From assembly GCF_010183535.1 (NCBI RefSeq), contig NC_071330.1, forward strand, positions 6,243,717 to 6,307,716: DNA of 64,000 bases, read 5' to 3'. A program made the translations under genes and the position numbers. Below the pieces are notes generated by a model. That model did not search any database, was not told where the DNA came from, and saw only the letters and a program-made list of their open reading frames with translations. Position 1 is the stretch's first letter, and each line of letters begins with the position of its first letter. Positions 10,001-22,617 of this stretch are shown piece by piece. This stretch comes from Caenorhabditis remanei. Its lineage: Eukaryota; Nematoda; Chromadorea; Rhabditida; Rhabditidae.

Positions 10001-13000
10001 TTTTTTGGTTTTCTGTGCTTTCTGTTAGATTTTGAATTGGTTGATTCAGGTTTGGGTTGTGATTTGTTAGTGGTGCTGGTGATCTCAGAATCCTCAGAAT
10101 CTGAATTGAGACAAGTGAATTATGTGAATCAGGGAAATGAGTGCATAACGATCAATAGATTGAGATAACTTACTAATGATTGCTGGAGCGGAGTTGGATC
10201 CACTGGAGCAGCAATATCCATTGTTGCAAGTTCCGACGGAGCATGGGTTTGAGTTGGAGCAGCTGGAGAAAGTGCACACGAGTCCGTTGGCTTGCTGACC
10301 TGTACAGATATTGGAAATTAAATTAAAAATAAAATAAGTGAAGAGATAGATTGGTAGAAGCTAAGGGTTAATCATGCAATGGGTTTATTTGTTAGTTATT
10401 TCAATAAATATGTCAATGTACACGTGTCTGGCAACGAGATTGGAAATATATGTATTCTGGTGTTCTTCCTCTGAAAAAAACATATTTAGTCGTTGTCAAA
10501 CTTGAAATAATCTCACTAACCTATTGAGTCTTTGCTAATTGACAACATCGGCCCTTTTGATTACAGAAATATGGGGAAGGACACTGTAGACTGTATCGGC
10601 ATGAAGTTCCAAACCTCGGATCAACTTCAATGGATCCCATTGGACAATCTGATACAACTGATGTTACACTTCCTTCCACAATTAGTCCTGAAAGAATTCC
10701 AGAGTTATTACGAAGGCATCCCTTCATTTTTACCTGGACTATAACAACAGGCATAATGCTCCTTATTCAAAAGTGTGCATTTGTGAGATGACGATGGACA
10801 AGAATCATGATTATTTGCAGATTGGCATGATGTTTCTGGTACTGTTCCATCCGGACAGCGAACATTCAATTTGCAACATTTTCCAGATAAAGAGCAAGTA
10901 AAGTCGGGAGGGCATAGAGTGTGAAGATCACATTTTTGAGAGGAGAGACATTTCTGAAAAAAGAAGAAAATGAGGATCGATTCATACTAGATTCATACTA
11001 AAACTTACATTTTTATTAATAGACAATCCAGTTTCTTTGTCCACTTTCTTCACTTTTTTCCAAACTTTTGTTGCCGTTGACGTCACTTCTTCTTTTATTA
11101 TTTCAGGTGTAACTTCAGAATCCTCTGATTCCGATGAAAAGGGACAACATTTTCCATATTCACATCTCGAGGCTATCGGACAATCATTTGATAAATGACA
11201 TGTCGCTGGAATCGTTAAAGCCATCAATCCATTTCCACATCTAGCCATCGGCGGTTGTTTACAGCATACTCCATTCACACATTCTGACATATCAGGACAT
11301 ACTGTATCAATGTTACAGTTTCGGACTCTTGTATCTACTTCACAATCTCCTATCATCACTTTCTTCATCGGTTCTATTATTTTATCTCCCTTTTTATTGT
11401 TTTCCATTGTGATAGATTCCGATTTGATGACTGCCAACTCAATAGTTTTGGGACAACATCCTCCAAAAATGCAGTGTTCATTTGATCTACAGTGATATTG
11501 ACTTGTGCATGTAAACCGGACATCAATCAGGCTTCTCGGACATTTTGATAGTTTACAACATCCCTGTGAACATTTGAATGTAATTGGACAGTCCTCATCA
11601 ATTGTGCAATTCGCATTAGTTCCTCCACATGTAGCAAATGAAGATGCTCCGCCTATAAAAGTACAGTTTTGAGAGAAGAGGAGACTAATGCGCGGTGCGT
11701 GTTCAATCTTAGGCTTCTCATTAGCGGTATTTACTCCGTAAACAAAAAGCTTCTCCTCTGCTTTCCGAAATACTTTAAAATGACCGCAAACAAATGAAAA
11801 CGAAGACGAAACTAACCTGATGAATTCAACTCGTCCGTGCTCAAACATCGAAGTTTTGGGGGTTCGGTGGTACGTGTCGGTGTTGGAGTGATCCCTGGAG
11901 CCATGACTTCTTCCAGTTTTTGGGGTCGTTGAGTTGGGAATGATTCGATTGCAGCAGTGTCAAATATATCATTGTCTACTTCGAATATTGTATTCGTTGC
12001 TTCTACAGTTGCATATCGATACACTTTCGGATGACGTAGAAGTTTCCTTTCTTCACAGCAATTGTTCTGACAAGTCATTCCCTTTGGGCAAGATTCATCA
12101 ATAGTGCACACCATTGAGCATCCGATTGAAGATTGTAGAGCAGTTGATGGACAGCATACTTTTTGGGCGGTACAAAAGTATCCTTTTGGACATTGTGATG
12201 GATCTCTTGGACACGTGTTATTTGGTGGGGATCCATCAGAACATAAGTCTAATATTTTGTTAGGATAGGGAAAAGCACTCGGGGTTAGAAACCTACTGGA
12301 TGTTGTTAATGGAACACAATTGCCATTTCGACAAGCGGATCCCAAAGGGCATTTGGAACATGGGTTAGATAGGTTAGAAGAGGGAAGAGGAGAGGTTGCT
12401 GTGAAATTTATCAAATTGATAAGGTAATTGAGTGAGGTTATCTGAGTGAAACTTACGAGAAAGGGAGCTCATTCTCTTTGGAACGATACAAGTTTGTTGC
12501 TCAAAGTTGAACAAGAAGTTTTCTTGGCATGACTTGCGGACCCATCGGAGAGTTCTGAAAGTATTGTTATTTATTGTCTTTTTCTCCAGGTTCTGATACG
12601 TTTGGTCGCATTGAAGGTATGATGATGGGAGGTCGTTGTGAGCCTGAAGGCAAGTGGCCGACACGGCGCATGCCTCGTTCTCGCGGGCTCCGTTGTCTTG
12701 CTCTGAAAAAAAAACTACTCATTCAATGTTATCCTCCAATTCCAGTTTCCTCAATTTGCTCCCCAAATTAATTGACCCACTTCTTAATGGTCAACTCAAA
12801 ACAAAACACTTCTTCGGTGGGAGCTAAGTCGCCGCGAGCGAGAGACCGGTGTGCTGCGTTTCGCCGTCTTGAACACTATCTGATGAGACCTTCTGACCTA
12901 TTTGTTGATTCCCCCTCTTGGTCACGCGCCGTCGGGTTCTCAGAGCATACTGTGCGCGAGTGCGGACAAAAGCCGACGGAGCCAGTGAGCACCCAGGCCA

Positions 13001-14312
13001 GCCTGCGCCCCATAACAACAGGAAAAGACAAGGACACTTTTTTAAAAGGTTCGATTAGGAAGTGCATCAGAGGTCAATTAGTTTCAAATGATCAATTAGA
13101 GAAACAACGGAAAAAGACTGAGATCATTATCCCGGGTGAATCAGATTTCCCCTAGTTTGGCAATTCTCATCCCCTCAGATTGTCGATTTCACACTATTTG
13201 TGTTTGTGTGTGTTTTATTTTTTGAGAAGCAGAAGTGAGGTGAATTGAAAGGATTGGAGGAGAAATAAATGTACACATACACACTCATTCATAGTGTATA
13301 ACGCAATACAAGAAACACCATCAGAAGCATAAACAAATATGGAGAGAATCGAAATGAAGCGATGTGTTTTTTATACTTTCATGGTTTTCTTCTTCTATAT
13401 TTCTTTTCGAAAACTTTCTCATCATTTTCTCGTTCACTTGTTGACCAGTGGGAAGAGAATTTATCTCTTTCGAAATGTTTGTTTGCGGTCAGAAGTCTCG
13501 CATACTGTCTCTCTCACTCATTAGTTGACTTAAGAGCTTTCGAGAATCGAAATGAACCGAAAAGAAACTTACCACAAATGTTCGGAGAAGCTGGTTTGCG
13601 GGCTTTCGGATGCTGTTGTGGTTGCGTGTTTTCGGCTGGAAGTGATGATGTGGCTGGAGCTGGAGCAGCGGCGGCGGCGGCACGTGACTTCACAACCCAA
13701 ACACCTTCACCGTCGGCACTACTGAAAAAATAAATAGATGAGAAGGATTCACTTGAAAAGACTCACTCGGCTGTTGTCTCACACTTTAGGAAGAACTGTG
13801 TCTGCTTTCCACCGATTTGGACATCAGCGGTTCCTAATTTACAGGTTCCACCGATAACGGGCGTCTGAGCAAGTCCCTGGGAGACTGAAAACAAAATTAT
13901 GCTATTGGAATAGGGAGAGTGATGGGGAGATGGATAGTTGATTTTGGACTTGACTAGAGAATATAGATCAAGCTAGGATAGAGTGCTACGATCCTAGGAG
14001 TAGTATCAGAAGCCTGAAGTCAATTAGTAATCAAAATATAAAAGTTTAAAAGAATAATAATCCTTAAGGGCATTAACCTGATAACTCTGAAAATGTCAGA
14101 TATCACTGTATCAGGGTGTAGAATTTCTTTTTGAGTTTAGATTACTAGATTCTGAATTCGAGACGCTAAAGTAAAAGCTATAAATACGTATTTCAGAAGT
14201 TTAGAAGCTACAATCAAAACATGAAAAAAATATCTAGATTTTCAGAAAGTCCAAAATGTAAATCCCAAAAAAACTTACCGAGGAAAGTGAGTAAAATAAG
14301 ATTGCGCAGCAT
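7029..14312 (-). CDS. Secreted cysteine-rich, chitin-binding-like protein, long form
   Basis: Seventeen exons: 14312-14279, 13884-13767, 13721-13573, 12702-12600, 12554-12457, 10299-10174, 10100-9876, 9823-9575, 9493-9434, 9384-9256, 9207-9091, 9044-8361, 8313-8110, 7985-7833, 7776-7549, 7474-7334, 7102-7029; 2892 nt, 963 residues. It opens with a signal peptide (MLRNLILLTFLVSQGLAQ). A peritrophin/chitin-binding-like module (about 105-160) has spaced cysteines and the aromatic stretch before KSCQENFLFNFEQQTC. Then come many lustrin-like units of the type CPxG...CxxGxCxxGYxC...CCP, a Lys/Arg-rich linker, an Asn-rich tract in exon 15, and a C-terminal EB-like module (CVGHNDGLSMCHAGVCQC). Probably extracellular matrix or cuticle/eggshell-associated. 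From exon 5 on every intron is phase 1, so modules can be added or skipped without frame loss. Synteny with flp-25 and crn-6 suggests K04H4.2 of C. elegans (memory, unchecked). Confidence 0.85.
10521..14312 (-). CDS. Secreted cysteine-rich protein, short alternative form
   Basis: It shares exons 1-5 with the long form (14312-12457), then uses 12398-11817, 11652-11009, 10953-10734 and 10687-10521; 2115 nt, 704 residues with its own TAG. The alternative half also has cysteine-rich units (for example CPKGYFCTAQKVCCP and CPITFKCSQGCCKLSKC) but in a more diverged spacing, with acidic and Lys-rich linkers. A minus-strand AATAAA at 10389-10384 lies about 130 bases beyond the stop, fitting a separate 3' end. 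The next exon (10299) begins inside a codon with no start or signal peptide, so the downstream exons are better read as an alternative 3' half than as a second gene. Exons 5, 6 and 8 all end in phase 1, so mixed forms that splice into 10299 are also possible. Confidence 0.75.
12703..13572. other. Large intron 3 of the cysteine-rich gene
   Basis: About 870 bases between exons 3 and 4, longer than its neighbours. It contains a short GC-rich patch (12820-12990) with shadow ORFs on both strands and no recognisable element. Confidence 0.5.
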
Positions 14313-14533
14313 GGTGATGTGTGTTTGACTGCGTTTGGGGAGATTAAATGTATATGGGCAAAGGTGTTTCGATTCAGATGAAAACAAGGCTTCTACCCTT
14401 TTCTGCTCCTCTTTTATATCGAGGACTCGATAAAAATCGCCAATCTGGAAGAAGGAAAAGACAATGAGTGAATGTGAAAGAAGACTGATAAAGAAAGTGA
14501 CTGAAGAGGGATATATAGAATGAAGAAGCAATT

Positions 14534-14589
14534 GGGATGGGAGGGGAGGGAGTAAGACAAAAGAAATGCTTTAAGAGGGGGGGGGGGGG
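14534..14589 (+). repeat. G-quadruplex motif and 13-G homopolymer
   Basis: 14534-14550 reads GGGATGGGAGGGGAGGG, four G runs with one- and two-base loops. 14577-14589 is an uninterrupted run of 13 G. Both lie about 220-280 bases upstream of the start codon of the minus-strand cysteine-rich gene, on its template strand. Confidence 0.85.
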
Positions 14590-17500
14590 CACAGGAAGAC
14601 AAATCTTCTGAAGGTTAAGATGTGAAATGTGTCTTCTCTTGCGGTGAGGTAGAGAACGAATGAAGCAGGTAGAGGCGGGTGACTAGGGGTCTAGATAGAG
14701 GAGCTTCCGAGGGAGGTTTGTATGCGAACAGCGCCCGCCCCTTTTCTCTATTCCATCTTCATCGCCCAGAGGGATGAAGGAGGGGGTACAGCCGCCCGAC
14801 GCGTATACTGTACGGAGACGCACACGAAGCTCTCCGAGGAGAAGTTTGTGGTGGAGACGGACGAGACAGAAAGAGAGTACCTTCGGAACGAGACGAAAAT
14901 AGAAGCTCGGCGCTTATGAGCACAAGAATAGAAGGCGCGCGGTGTCTCTCTCGATCTGTTTCTCTAGGAAAAGTACTATTGTTTCCTTTTTTGGGGGGCG
15001 ACACTAAGGCGTCTCAAGGCGGACGACGATGAAGAAGTAGAACCCATTTCGAGTGAAAAAAACAGGTCAAGTTTTTGGGGGATTGCGAAAAAAGCGCCTG
15101 AGCAACTTAGTGCCTCGTGGCAATAAGCAGAGTTCAGCTTGACCATGTCGATTGAATTCCGGGCGCGGAAGAATGCAAATAGTCGGAAGTGAGGATCGGA
15201 GTGATGTTACGCCTAATTTCATAAGATTTGAAGACATCATCAGCATCTTGACCATGCACATGACCGTATTGGTCGAGAGGTCTAGCCATGAGGTTTCAGG
15301 ACTAGACCAGAAAAGAAAAGGTTGACATATCGGATGTTTGTCTAGGTGGGAATAGACTCTTGGTAGACGGAACGTTTTCAGATGTGATATGGAAGATAAT
15401 CTGCAAATTTTAGAATCCACAGTGATCTGGAGATCAAAGTGTTTTGTAAAATCCTACCGACATCTGCGCTGAAACTCTAGTCGCCATCTAATCTACTCAT
15501 AGTTCTCAAGACTTTTGGATCTAGCTGTGGTTTTTTTTTCATCAAGATTCTCAGATTTTTAGAATTGTTTTAGTATCCGAAATTTCTCTTTCAGACAAGG
15601 TTGCTCACTCACAAACTTTCCGAATTCTCTTTCCTTTCTGTAGCTGGATTCTGAACTACCTTGTATATAATCAGATCCCATTGATTTTTTTTTACTTTTC
15701 AAATTTTAAAGGAACTTCATTGTCAATTTTCCCGAATATCTCAAAACTATAATCACACAAAAATCTGCGAATTTGCCAAAATAAATTGCCCATTTTGCGT
15801 ATGTTTATTTTCTGCGGAATAAAAAGGAAGCCTGTTTCAATGAACTTCCGTATGCATTTATTGTGCAATGTGTTGTAAATACTGTAGATGTTTCTTTTTC
15901 GGAATTCTTGCGTTTTGGAGTTTCATTCTCATAGAAATTGTGACTAGATTTGAGAATTAGTGAGTTATCGGAAGCTGGATCATAGTCCAGATTGGATTGG
16001 ATCAGAAGCTGCCACCTTTACGATCTGGTATAGTTAGAAAACGATCAGAGAATAATGATCAAATCGTCATGATTGTCATCTCAAATTCTCGACCAGTTAT
16101 CTCAAAAAGTGCAAAGCGATTCTTCAATCAAAACCTTCCAAACATCTTTTCCTCCAATGGCATCTAGTCTCTGTCCTTGCGTAACTGGTCATTTCTTGCG
16201 TCTCAAACATATTCATGTAATTGAATGAAATCTCACTTTCCAAAACCGTAACCATCTTTTTCTCGGAATCCGGAGACAACTTCTTTTTTCGTTTTTCTAG
16301 ACATTCACACACACAAAAAAGGGAACATACAAAGACACACGGAAGCAAAAAAGCGTGGTGTGGACAAGCTGTCAAGCGCATCTTTTGCAACACATATATC
16401 ACGATAGGAGACAAGAGAAATGGAAGAGAAAAGACTGAGAGAGAGAGACGATTGCTCCGTGCCACTGTTTGTCCTCGGCCTCTACAAAACTTGTCATTTT
16501 TTATCAGCTAAATTTGTGGAGGAATTTGAGTGTGTTCGTCGCTAAAGATGACAAGGCGTCGCGGTGCTCTTTCACTCTCACTCCCGTCCTCACGAAACAA
16601 GCCGACGGTCAAAAAAAGTATACCAGGCTCGGCCAGGCGGTCGAGTTACGAGTAGTGATAAAGTAAATGTTTACAAGAGTTTGGGGGGTAATCCCTGAGG
16701 GAGTATTTTTTGTCACTATGATCTCAAAAGTTTCAGAAGGTTGAGAGCCCGTACGTGGACGGTACTTAGTTTGTCGTGATGTGAAAGTTTTTAGTACATA
16801 AGTCTTTGCAAGAAGTCTCGTTAGAAGTGTAGATCACAAAAAAGTATTCTAGATTGAAGTTCATGGAAACCTAGTTCGAATTAAGACGCTGAATAGATCA
16901 CCAATAGCAATCGCGATCTGTTGAAACTATTGTTTACTAAAAAAAATGCTGCAATCTTAGAGCGATGAAGACAGATGACATTGGTTCGTAGAGGAGACCG
17001 GTAGTGCGAGGTTTGGAAAAAACGTGATTATCTAATATTTCACCTCGTATTCTATCCAGGTGAGACTCAACTCGAGCTCTACCAATCGAGCCGAAGATAT
17101 CACATTCATCGTAAAATCTGATTTCCTCCCGTAGTGTTTGTGTGGACAAATGATCGCGAACGCTTTTTTCTTTTGTTTTCTACTGTCCCGTTTTCCGATG
17201 GTCACGAGAAAGTGCATATCAGTAGCCAAACATCATGTCTGCGTATCTTTAAAGATGAGGGGATCTGTATTTTGAGGACATGTTATCTGGAAGCTTCTGA
17301 TTCATATGGATGAATTTGGGCCTCAAATAACTGATGTAATGCGTAAAGCGACAAAGTCGAAATCTGAAACAGCTGCCAAGAATGGCTGCATTCAAGATTC
17401 CAAGGGTCAAAGAATGCCTGAAGATCAACTTTTTGTAGTTTGTCAACGGAGCGAAGACTCCACACAAATTCCCAAAATAAGTGGAATATGTGCTAAATAT

Positions 17501-20500
17501 TATATTCGGAAGGAGAAGGTTTCTCCCACTTATGCCATTTGAATTTCTTATTTGATTCGGGCGGTGCACACTCTTTGTTCTTCTGCATTTTTCATCTTCT
17601 TGACCCAAATTCGGCGCTCATTCTCACTCTCTCCTCTTTGGTCCTTATCAATTTGTTTGGCATTCGAATCAGTGCTTCTCTCTTCAAAACAGTCATTCAG
17701 GCCAGTCAGTGTGTCTCAGCTTGAGACCTTATTTCTATTTGTGAGAGAATCTCCCGTTCTTCTCTTTTCTCTTTCTCGAGATTGTTTTGCGAAGCTTGTA
17801 CAAAGGTCGTGGCACACTGACCAACGCACTCTCTGTCACTTGTCGTCCACTTGAAAAAGTACACACTCAAACACCGGCTCGCGGGAATCCCACGGCCACT
17901 AAATGACCCCCACATAACCGGGCGGCGGCGGACGGCGCGGACGAACTGAGGAGAGAAGAAGAAAGAACACTAAATGATAAAAATGTGAAAAGATTATGAT
18001 GAAATTTCAAGAAACGGGGAGTCAGAAGGAACGTTGTGCTCGATTTCAAAACTCCTAAAATCGTGAGTTTGAAAGAAACAATCGGAACAGTATCCGGATG
18101 ACTCCTGTTCGTGAGTCATCGCTTCTTAAACACCTGTGTACTTGACACATGATAAGAAAACGTGTTCCAGGAATCTAGATTTTCAAAGAGCGGATCTCCA
18201 AACATTGCTAAACGAATGAAGTTCCCTGTTACATGACTCATGTTCAAACCAATGGATCTAGTCTTGTTAAGGGGTTGACAATGACCAAGCTAAAATGTAT
18301 ATTGAGTGAAAATTTAGATTGGGAGGGAAACCTTTAAAGGTATGAGTTTTCAAACTATTCGAAATTTTGATTTGATCTATTACCATCTCCAAATAAAAAA
18401 TTTAAGAACCTCTTCCAATATTGGAGACTCCTACCAAGATCCTATACATTATACTTGAATTTCAAGAATTCGTTGTCTACGCAAAGCCAGAATCTCCCCT
18501 TTTCATAATTCACCTTTTTCTCCCCCCTGTCTCCTGCAACCCAAAAAATCAAGAAAAAAAAGGAAAAAAGTTCAGAATTCAGATCTCGTCTCTCTCCGAT
18601 TCCTAGAAACGCGTCATATTGAGTCATAGATATTCTGAAGCCTGATATGAAAATCACCTGCCTGTCAGTGGGCTTCGTCATTGTATAGCAATCTGAAAAT
18701 GTCATGGTTTACAGTTCAAATATCAACACATATTCAGTTTTCACAGACTAGAACACAATTGTGATTTGGAGTTGTTTTTTCAGATCAACACTTTTCAATG
18801 TACCTATTGACAGTTTTTATTCTGAATGTTATTTTTTTTTAATTAAAAAATCATTATTATCATACCGAATTCCAACTTTTGATAGCCCAAAAAACACTAC
18901 CTTCCTATGTAGTATTGTTGTGTTTTCCTAGACTAATAACCTTTTCCTACCATATTTAAACCTCATAAAAGTGCGCATTTCAACTCTTACAACTTCCTGA
19001 AATGTTCCAATCCAATCGCTCACTTTTTGCACTTTCTCTCTTCTCTTTCTGCTCTCGATCTTCGGCTTTTCATTTTCTTTTCGGCAAAGCCAGACTGGAT
19101 TATTTATACAAGTGTGTCTCATTAAATTGATGATATTATAATAATAGCTACCGGAGACTGTTTGTTCTTGATCTACCTTATTCTTATCACTTTTTTCCGG
19201 AGGTCAATCCTTTTCGGCGCATGTCCTTTTTTTCTTCTTTTTCCATCTCATTCTCTCACATACAGTAACCCTCAAAGCGAGGCAGAGAAGATAAGCGACA
19301 CGAACAGACATTCTGAAGAGGTCACGAAACGAAATGCTGCCTCCTGCTCCTTATCATTTTTCCTTTTCTCTTTCTTTTTCTCTCTTTTTGTCTTTTCCCA
19401 AGTCTCTCTGATTTCTTTTATCTTTGTTTCCGCAACTGGGGTTTGACTAGTGTTTCGATGCGCAAAAGTTTGCGGAGCATCCCTAATGCTTTCCGCGGAT
19501 TCGCCTTCTGGAAAATAAAACAAAAAACCAAAACCTCCTTTCGATATATTCCGAAGGTTAAAAATGACTGAAGTTTTAGAAAAAAGAGTAAAAAATTAAT
19601 ATGCATTGATTCCGAATGCCTCCTAAATTTCAGACTTCTGCGTTTAACCGTTAGGGACTTACTAAGAGAGGCCTCCAGGTGGCCGTGGAGTTATGGGACG
19701 TGACCTACATCGTTGGAAAGCTGAAATTACGCTGATTCTAAATGTATATTCAGTTTTTTTTCCTTCGAGCCCTGGTATTCGAGAAAGAGAAGTCAAAGTT
19801 AGAAAGTTAGATTAGAGTTTAGTTAGAGCATTCTAAATCTCCTACTGTTTCTCAATAATCTGTTCGAACTGGACCCAATCTAATCCAACTGAGCTAAGCT
19901 GAACATTCAAAACTATCGATGCCGAGAGGTTCCAAATTCTCATGACGTCTCTACACTTCCAGCGTTAAACCTAAAGCGGGTCAACTTTTAAGCCAATGAG
20001 CGAAACTTAATAGTTATCAAGATAGGTCTGAAGTAGAATCGGTCCCAACATCCAACCGAGACGATAGTTTTTCTCTGGATTGTCAGACCTATGTTTGAAT
20101 GTTGAGTGAAGATACATCCCCTGGTTGATCCGAATCACCCCAACTACACGTAGGACATCCACAATCCAACAAAACAAGAAATAGTTCTCTCGGAAGTTCA
20201 GTTATGCATAAAACTTCCCTGTTTCAATTATTTTGTTTCTTCTACTCCCGAGCTAATTTGTCAACTCATGAAATATGTGTCTTCAGAAGAAAAGACAATG
20301 AGCACAAAGTTCGACTCAAGAGGACAATAAGCAAATTAGACGACTTTCCCTCCGTTTTTCTTTTTCTTCTACTTCTGTTTCTACTCTTATTTTCCGCCGG
20401 GTTTCCCCGGTTTCATTTTTGGTTCTTTTCCATATTCTCTTTTCTAATTACCATTCATTCAGAAAGTGTATCTGAAACTTTCAAAATGAAACGAATGACG

Positions 20501-22178
20501 ATGATTTGATTTGATTTCTTCATGGTTTCACCTGTTTCTGCTGTCATTTTTCTCTAGTGAATTGTCTCAAATATGCAAGGGAAAAGAGTGAAATCATTGA
20601 CAGATGATTTCAAAAAACAATCTGGAGGCGAAAAAAGAAGGTGAATGATCTGGAAAGTAGTTGAAAAAAAGCAGCAAATGAGATCCAAAAATAAAAAACA
20701 AAGCAATTTCAGACTGAGAATTGTAAATAATATTGAGTTTTGAAGTAAATTCAGATAAAGAAATATACGTATTTTGAAATTCAGAGATTAATCTCAAGTT
20801 GAATAAAATTGAAGATTAGATCACAAATAGACATGTCATCACGTAGAGGGAGGTATCCCTTTTATTTGAAAGAATGATTCTGAAGAGAGAATATTTTGAA
20901 AGAAAAAACGAATGGGAAACGTCTATGTTTATCATTCTTGACGTAGTTTCTTGGGATGGAATTCTAGCTTTTGCAGTGGTCAATGTTTTTCGTCTTTTTG
21001 TTAGAAATTTAGATTTTAAAGTATAAATCAAGGTTGGTTAAATCCAATCCTAAATTCATTTCAAGGATCAGAATTTTTGAATCAATAAATTGGAAAGAAA
21101 TCTGATAATTCTAAAGATTCTCTTCAGCATTCCCCAGATTCCAAAACAGCAGAACTTTTGAGTTTTGGTCCAGATAATTGAGCAATTCAAAATATTCGTA
21201 CATTCTCGATCAACAATAACGGCGCTCGCTAAAAATATATCAATCTTTCGCTAGTTCCTTGAGAGCTCAATTCATCTGCAGGTAAGCTTCGTTTCAAAAA
21301 ACCACACTGTTTTATATTTTCCCAAACTATCCAATTCTGGATTGGCTTTTTCATGATCGCAATATTATTTGAACTCTTTTTTCCAGAACTCCGAGTTGTT
21401 AGAACCTATTCTCAAAACCAGATCAGAGTTCAGCTAAGTGATTAATTTTTGTTTATTAATAATTCTGAAAAAAAGAAATTCTGATAAACCACAGTTCTAT
21501 CTATAATAAACAAATAGGAAAATAAGTTCTACCAGTTTTCTACTCTCGAGATTGAAATCTCACCAAAAATATTACATCTGCAAAACAGCTCTCCCTTAAT
21601 TTAACTTCTCATTTTTATTTCCCAATTGAATCACCGTCTGAGAATTAGTCAACCAATCCAGACCACCACTTTCACATTGTGTGCAATTCAATAAAAAAAT
21701 AAGTAGATACGTCTCACCTACAATTTCTTCCTCCTCCACCATTTTGTTCCTTATTATTCGTTCACATCATCTATGATATTCGAATTCATATCCACCCTCT
21801 AATTTACTTGGTCTTCACTCCCTGATTCCTTCTCAATTTGATCTAATCCCCTCTGGTGCACTTCCCTGTCTGTGAAACGTTTCGAATCATGTAGGTCATG
21901 TGAAGCCGTAGAGTTTCGAAATATCAACAAATCTTTGCAAATTTCTGAGAGAAAGATGATTTATTGCTGCTAGTCTCACAAGGTTCCAATCAGTGCATTC
22001 TCATAAATCTTCCAATTTTTTCTTTTATTATACTTCGTATCACTTGACTGATTTCAGTCCTCGTCATTTTTGGCCCAAAAAACAATGATTTTATTTTTTG
22101 ACCGTACTTTTTCTCCCTGTTCCAATCAATTCCACGTCACCTCAGAATATCCACGCCTTCTCAAAATAGTCAACGGGA

Positions 22179-22198
22179 AGAGAGAGAGAGAGAGAGAG
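22179..22198 (+). repeat. (AG)10 microsatellite
   Basis: Ten perfect AG units in the flp-25 upstream region. Confidence 0.9.
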
Positions 22199-22208
22199 TT
22201 GAGTTTCC

Positions 22209-22277
22209 GAGACGCAGACAATTCAATTAAATCCCGGAGAGAAAAATGGGCGGAGTCGGTGTGATATGAGATATAAG
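22209..22277 (+). promoter_or_regulatory. flp-25 proximal promoter motifs
   Basis: GAGACGCAG (22209-22217, reverse complement of CTGCGTCTC) is followed by GGGCGGAGTC (22248-22257) and a TATA-like GATATAAGG (about 22269-22277). The same two non-TATA motifs recur upstream of the DDX47 gene. Confidence 0.4.
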
Positions 22278-22617
22278 GGGCAGAGGGGAGAATAGAAGTG
22301 ACTAAACTCTTACTTTCTCCACCCAATATACTCGAAAATTCTCTTTTTCTCCTGATACTACTTGCCAAACAACAGTACGAGAACCCATTTGATTGAGTCA
22401 AGTTGGCGTCGATTCTCTTTTGTTTTCTCACTATTTTCCAGATATGAATCGAATTCGATTTCATATTACAGTAGTTCTAAATTATATTGATATAGTAATA
22501 ATTCCATTTATTTCTCTTTCTTTTTCTCCATGTTCCTTTTTCTTCTTCTTCACAAATAACAATTCTCTTCTCCATATCATATCATTTCCAGTGGTCACCT
22601 CGCTGCAATTCGTCACA

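Larger units (their letters stand above)
14313..22617. other. Long intergenic region between the cysteine-rich gene and flp-25
   Basis: More than 8 kb in which I see no gene. Near 14.5-15.0 kb it holds G-rich and GC-rich DNA (probable promoter of the minus-strand gene), with a four-run G motif and a 13-base G tract. Between 15 and 22 kb it is AT-rich with polypyrimidine stretches and only short random ORFs. A good splice donor context (CTGCAG followed by GTAAGC) at about 21280 could mark a distal non-coding flp-25 exon spliced to the acceptor at 22590; this is speculation. Close to flp-25 there is a dinucleotide repeat, GC box and TATA-like element. Confidence 0.5.

Noticed and set aside
17306..17542. 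79-codon plus-strand ORF in the upstream desert
   Set aside because: No splice partner, no motif, no promoter or poly(A) context.
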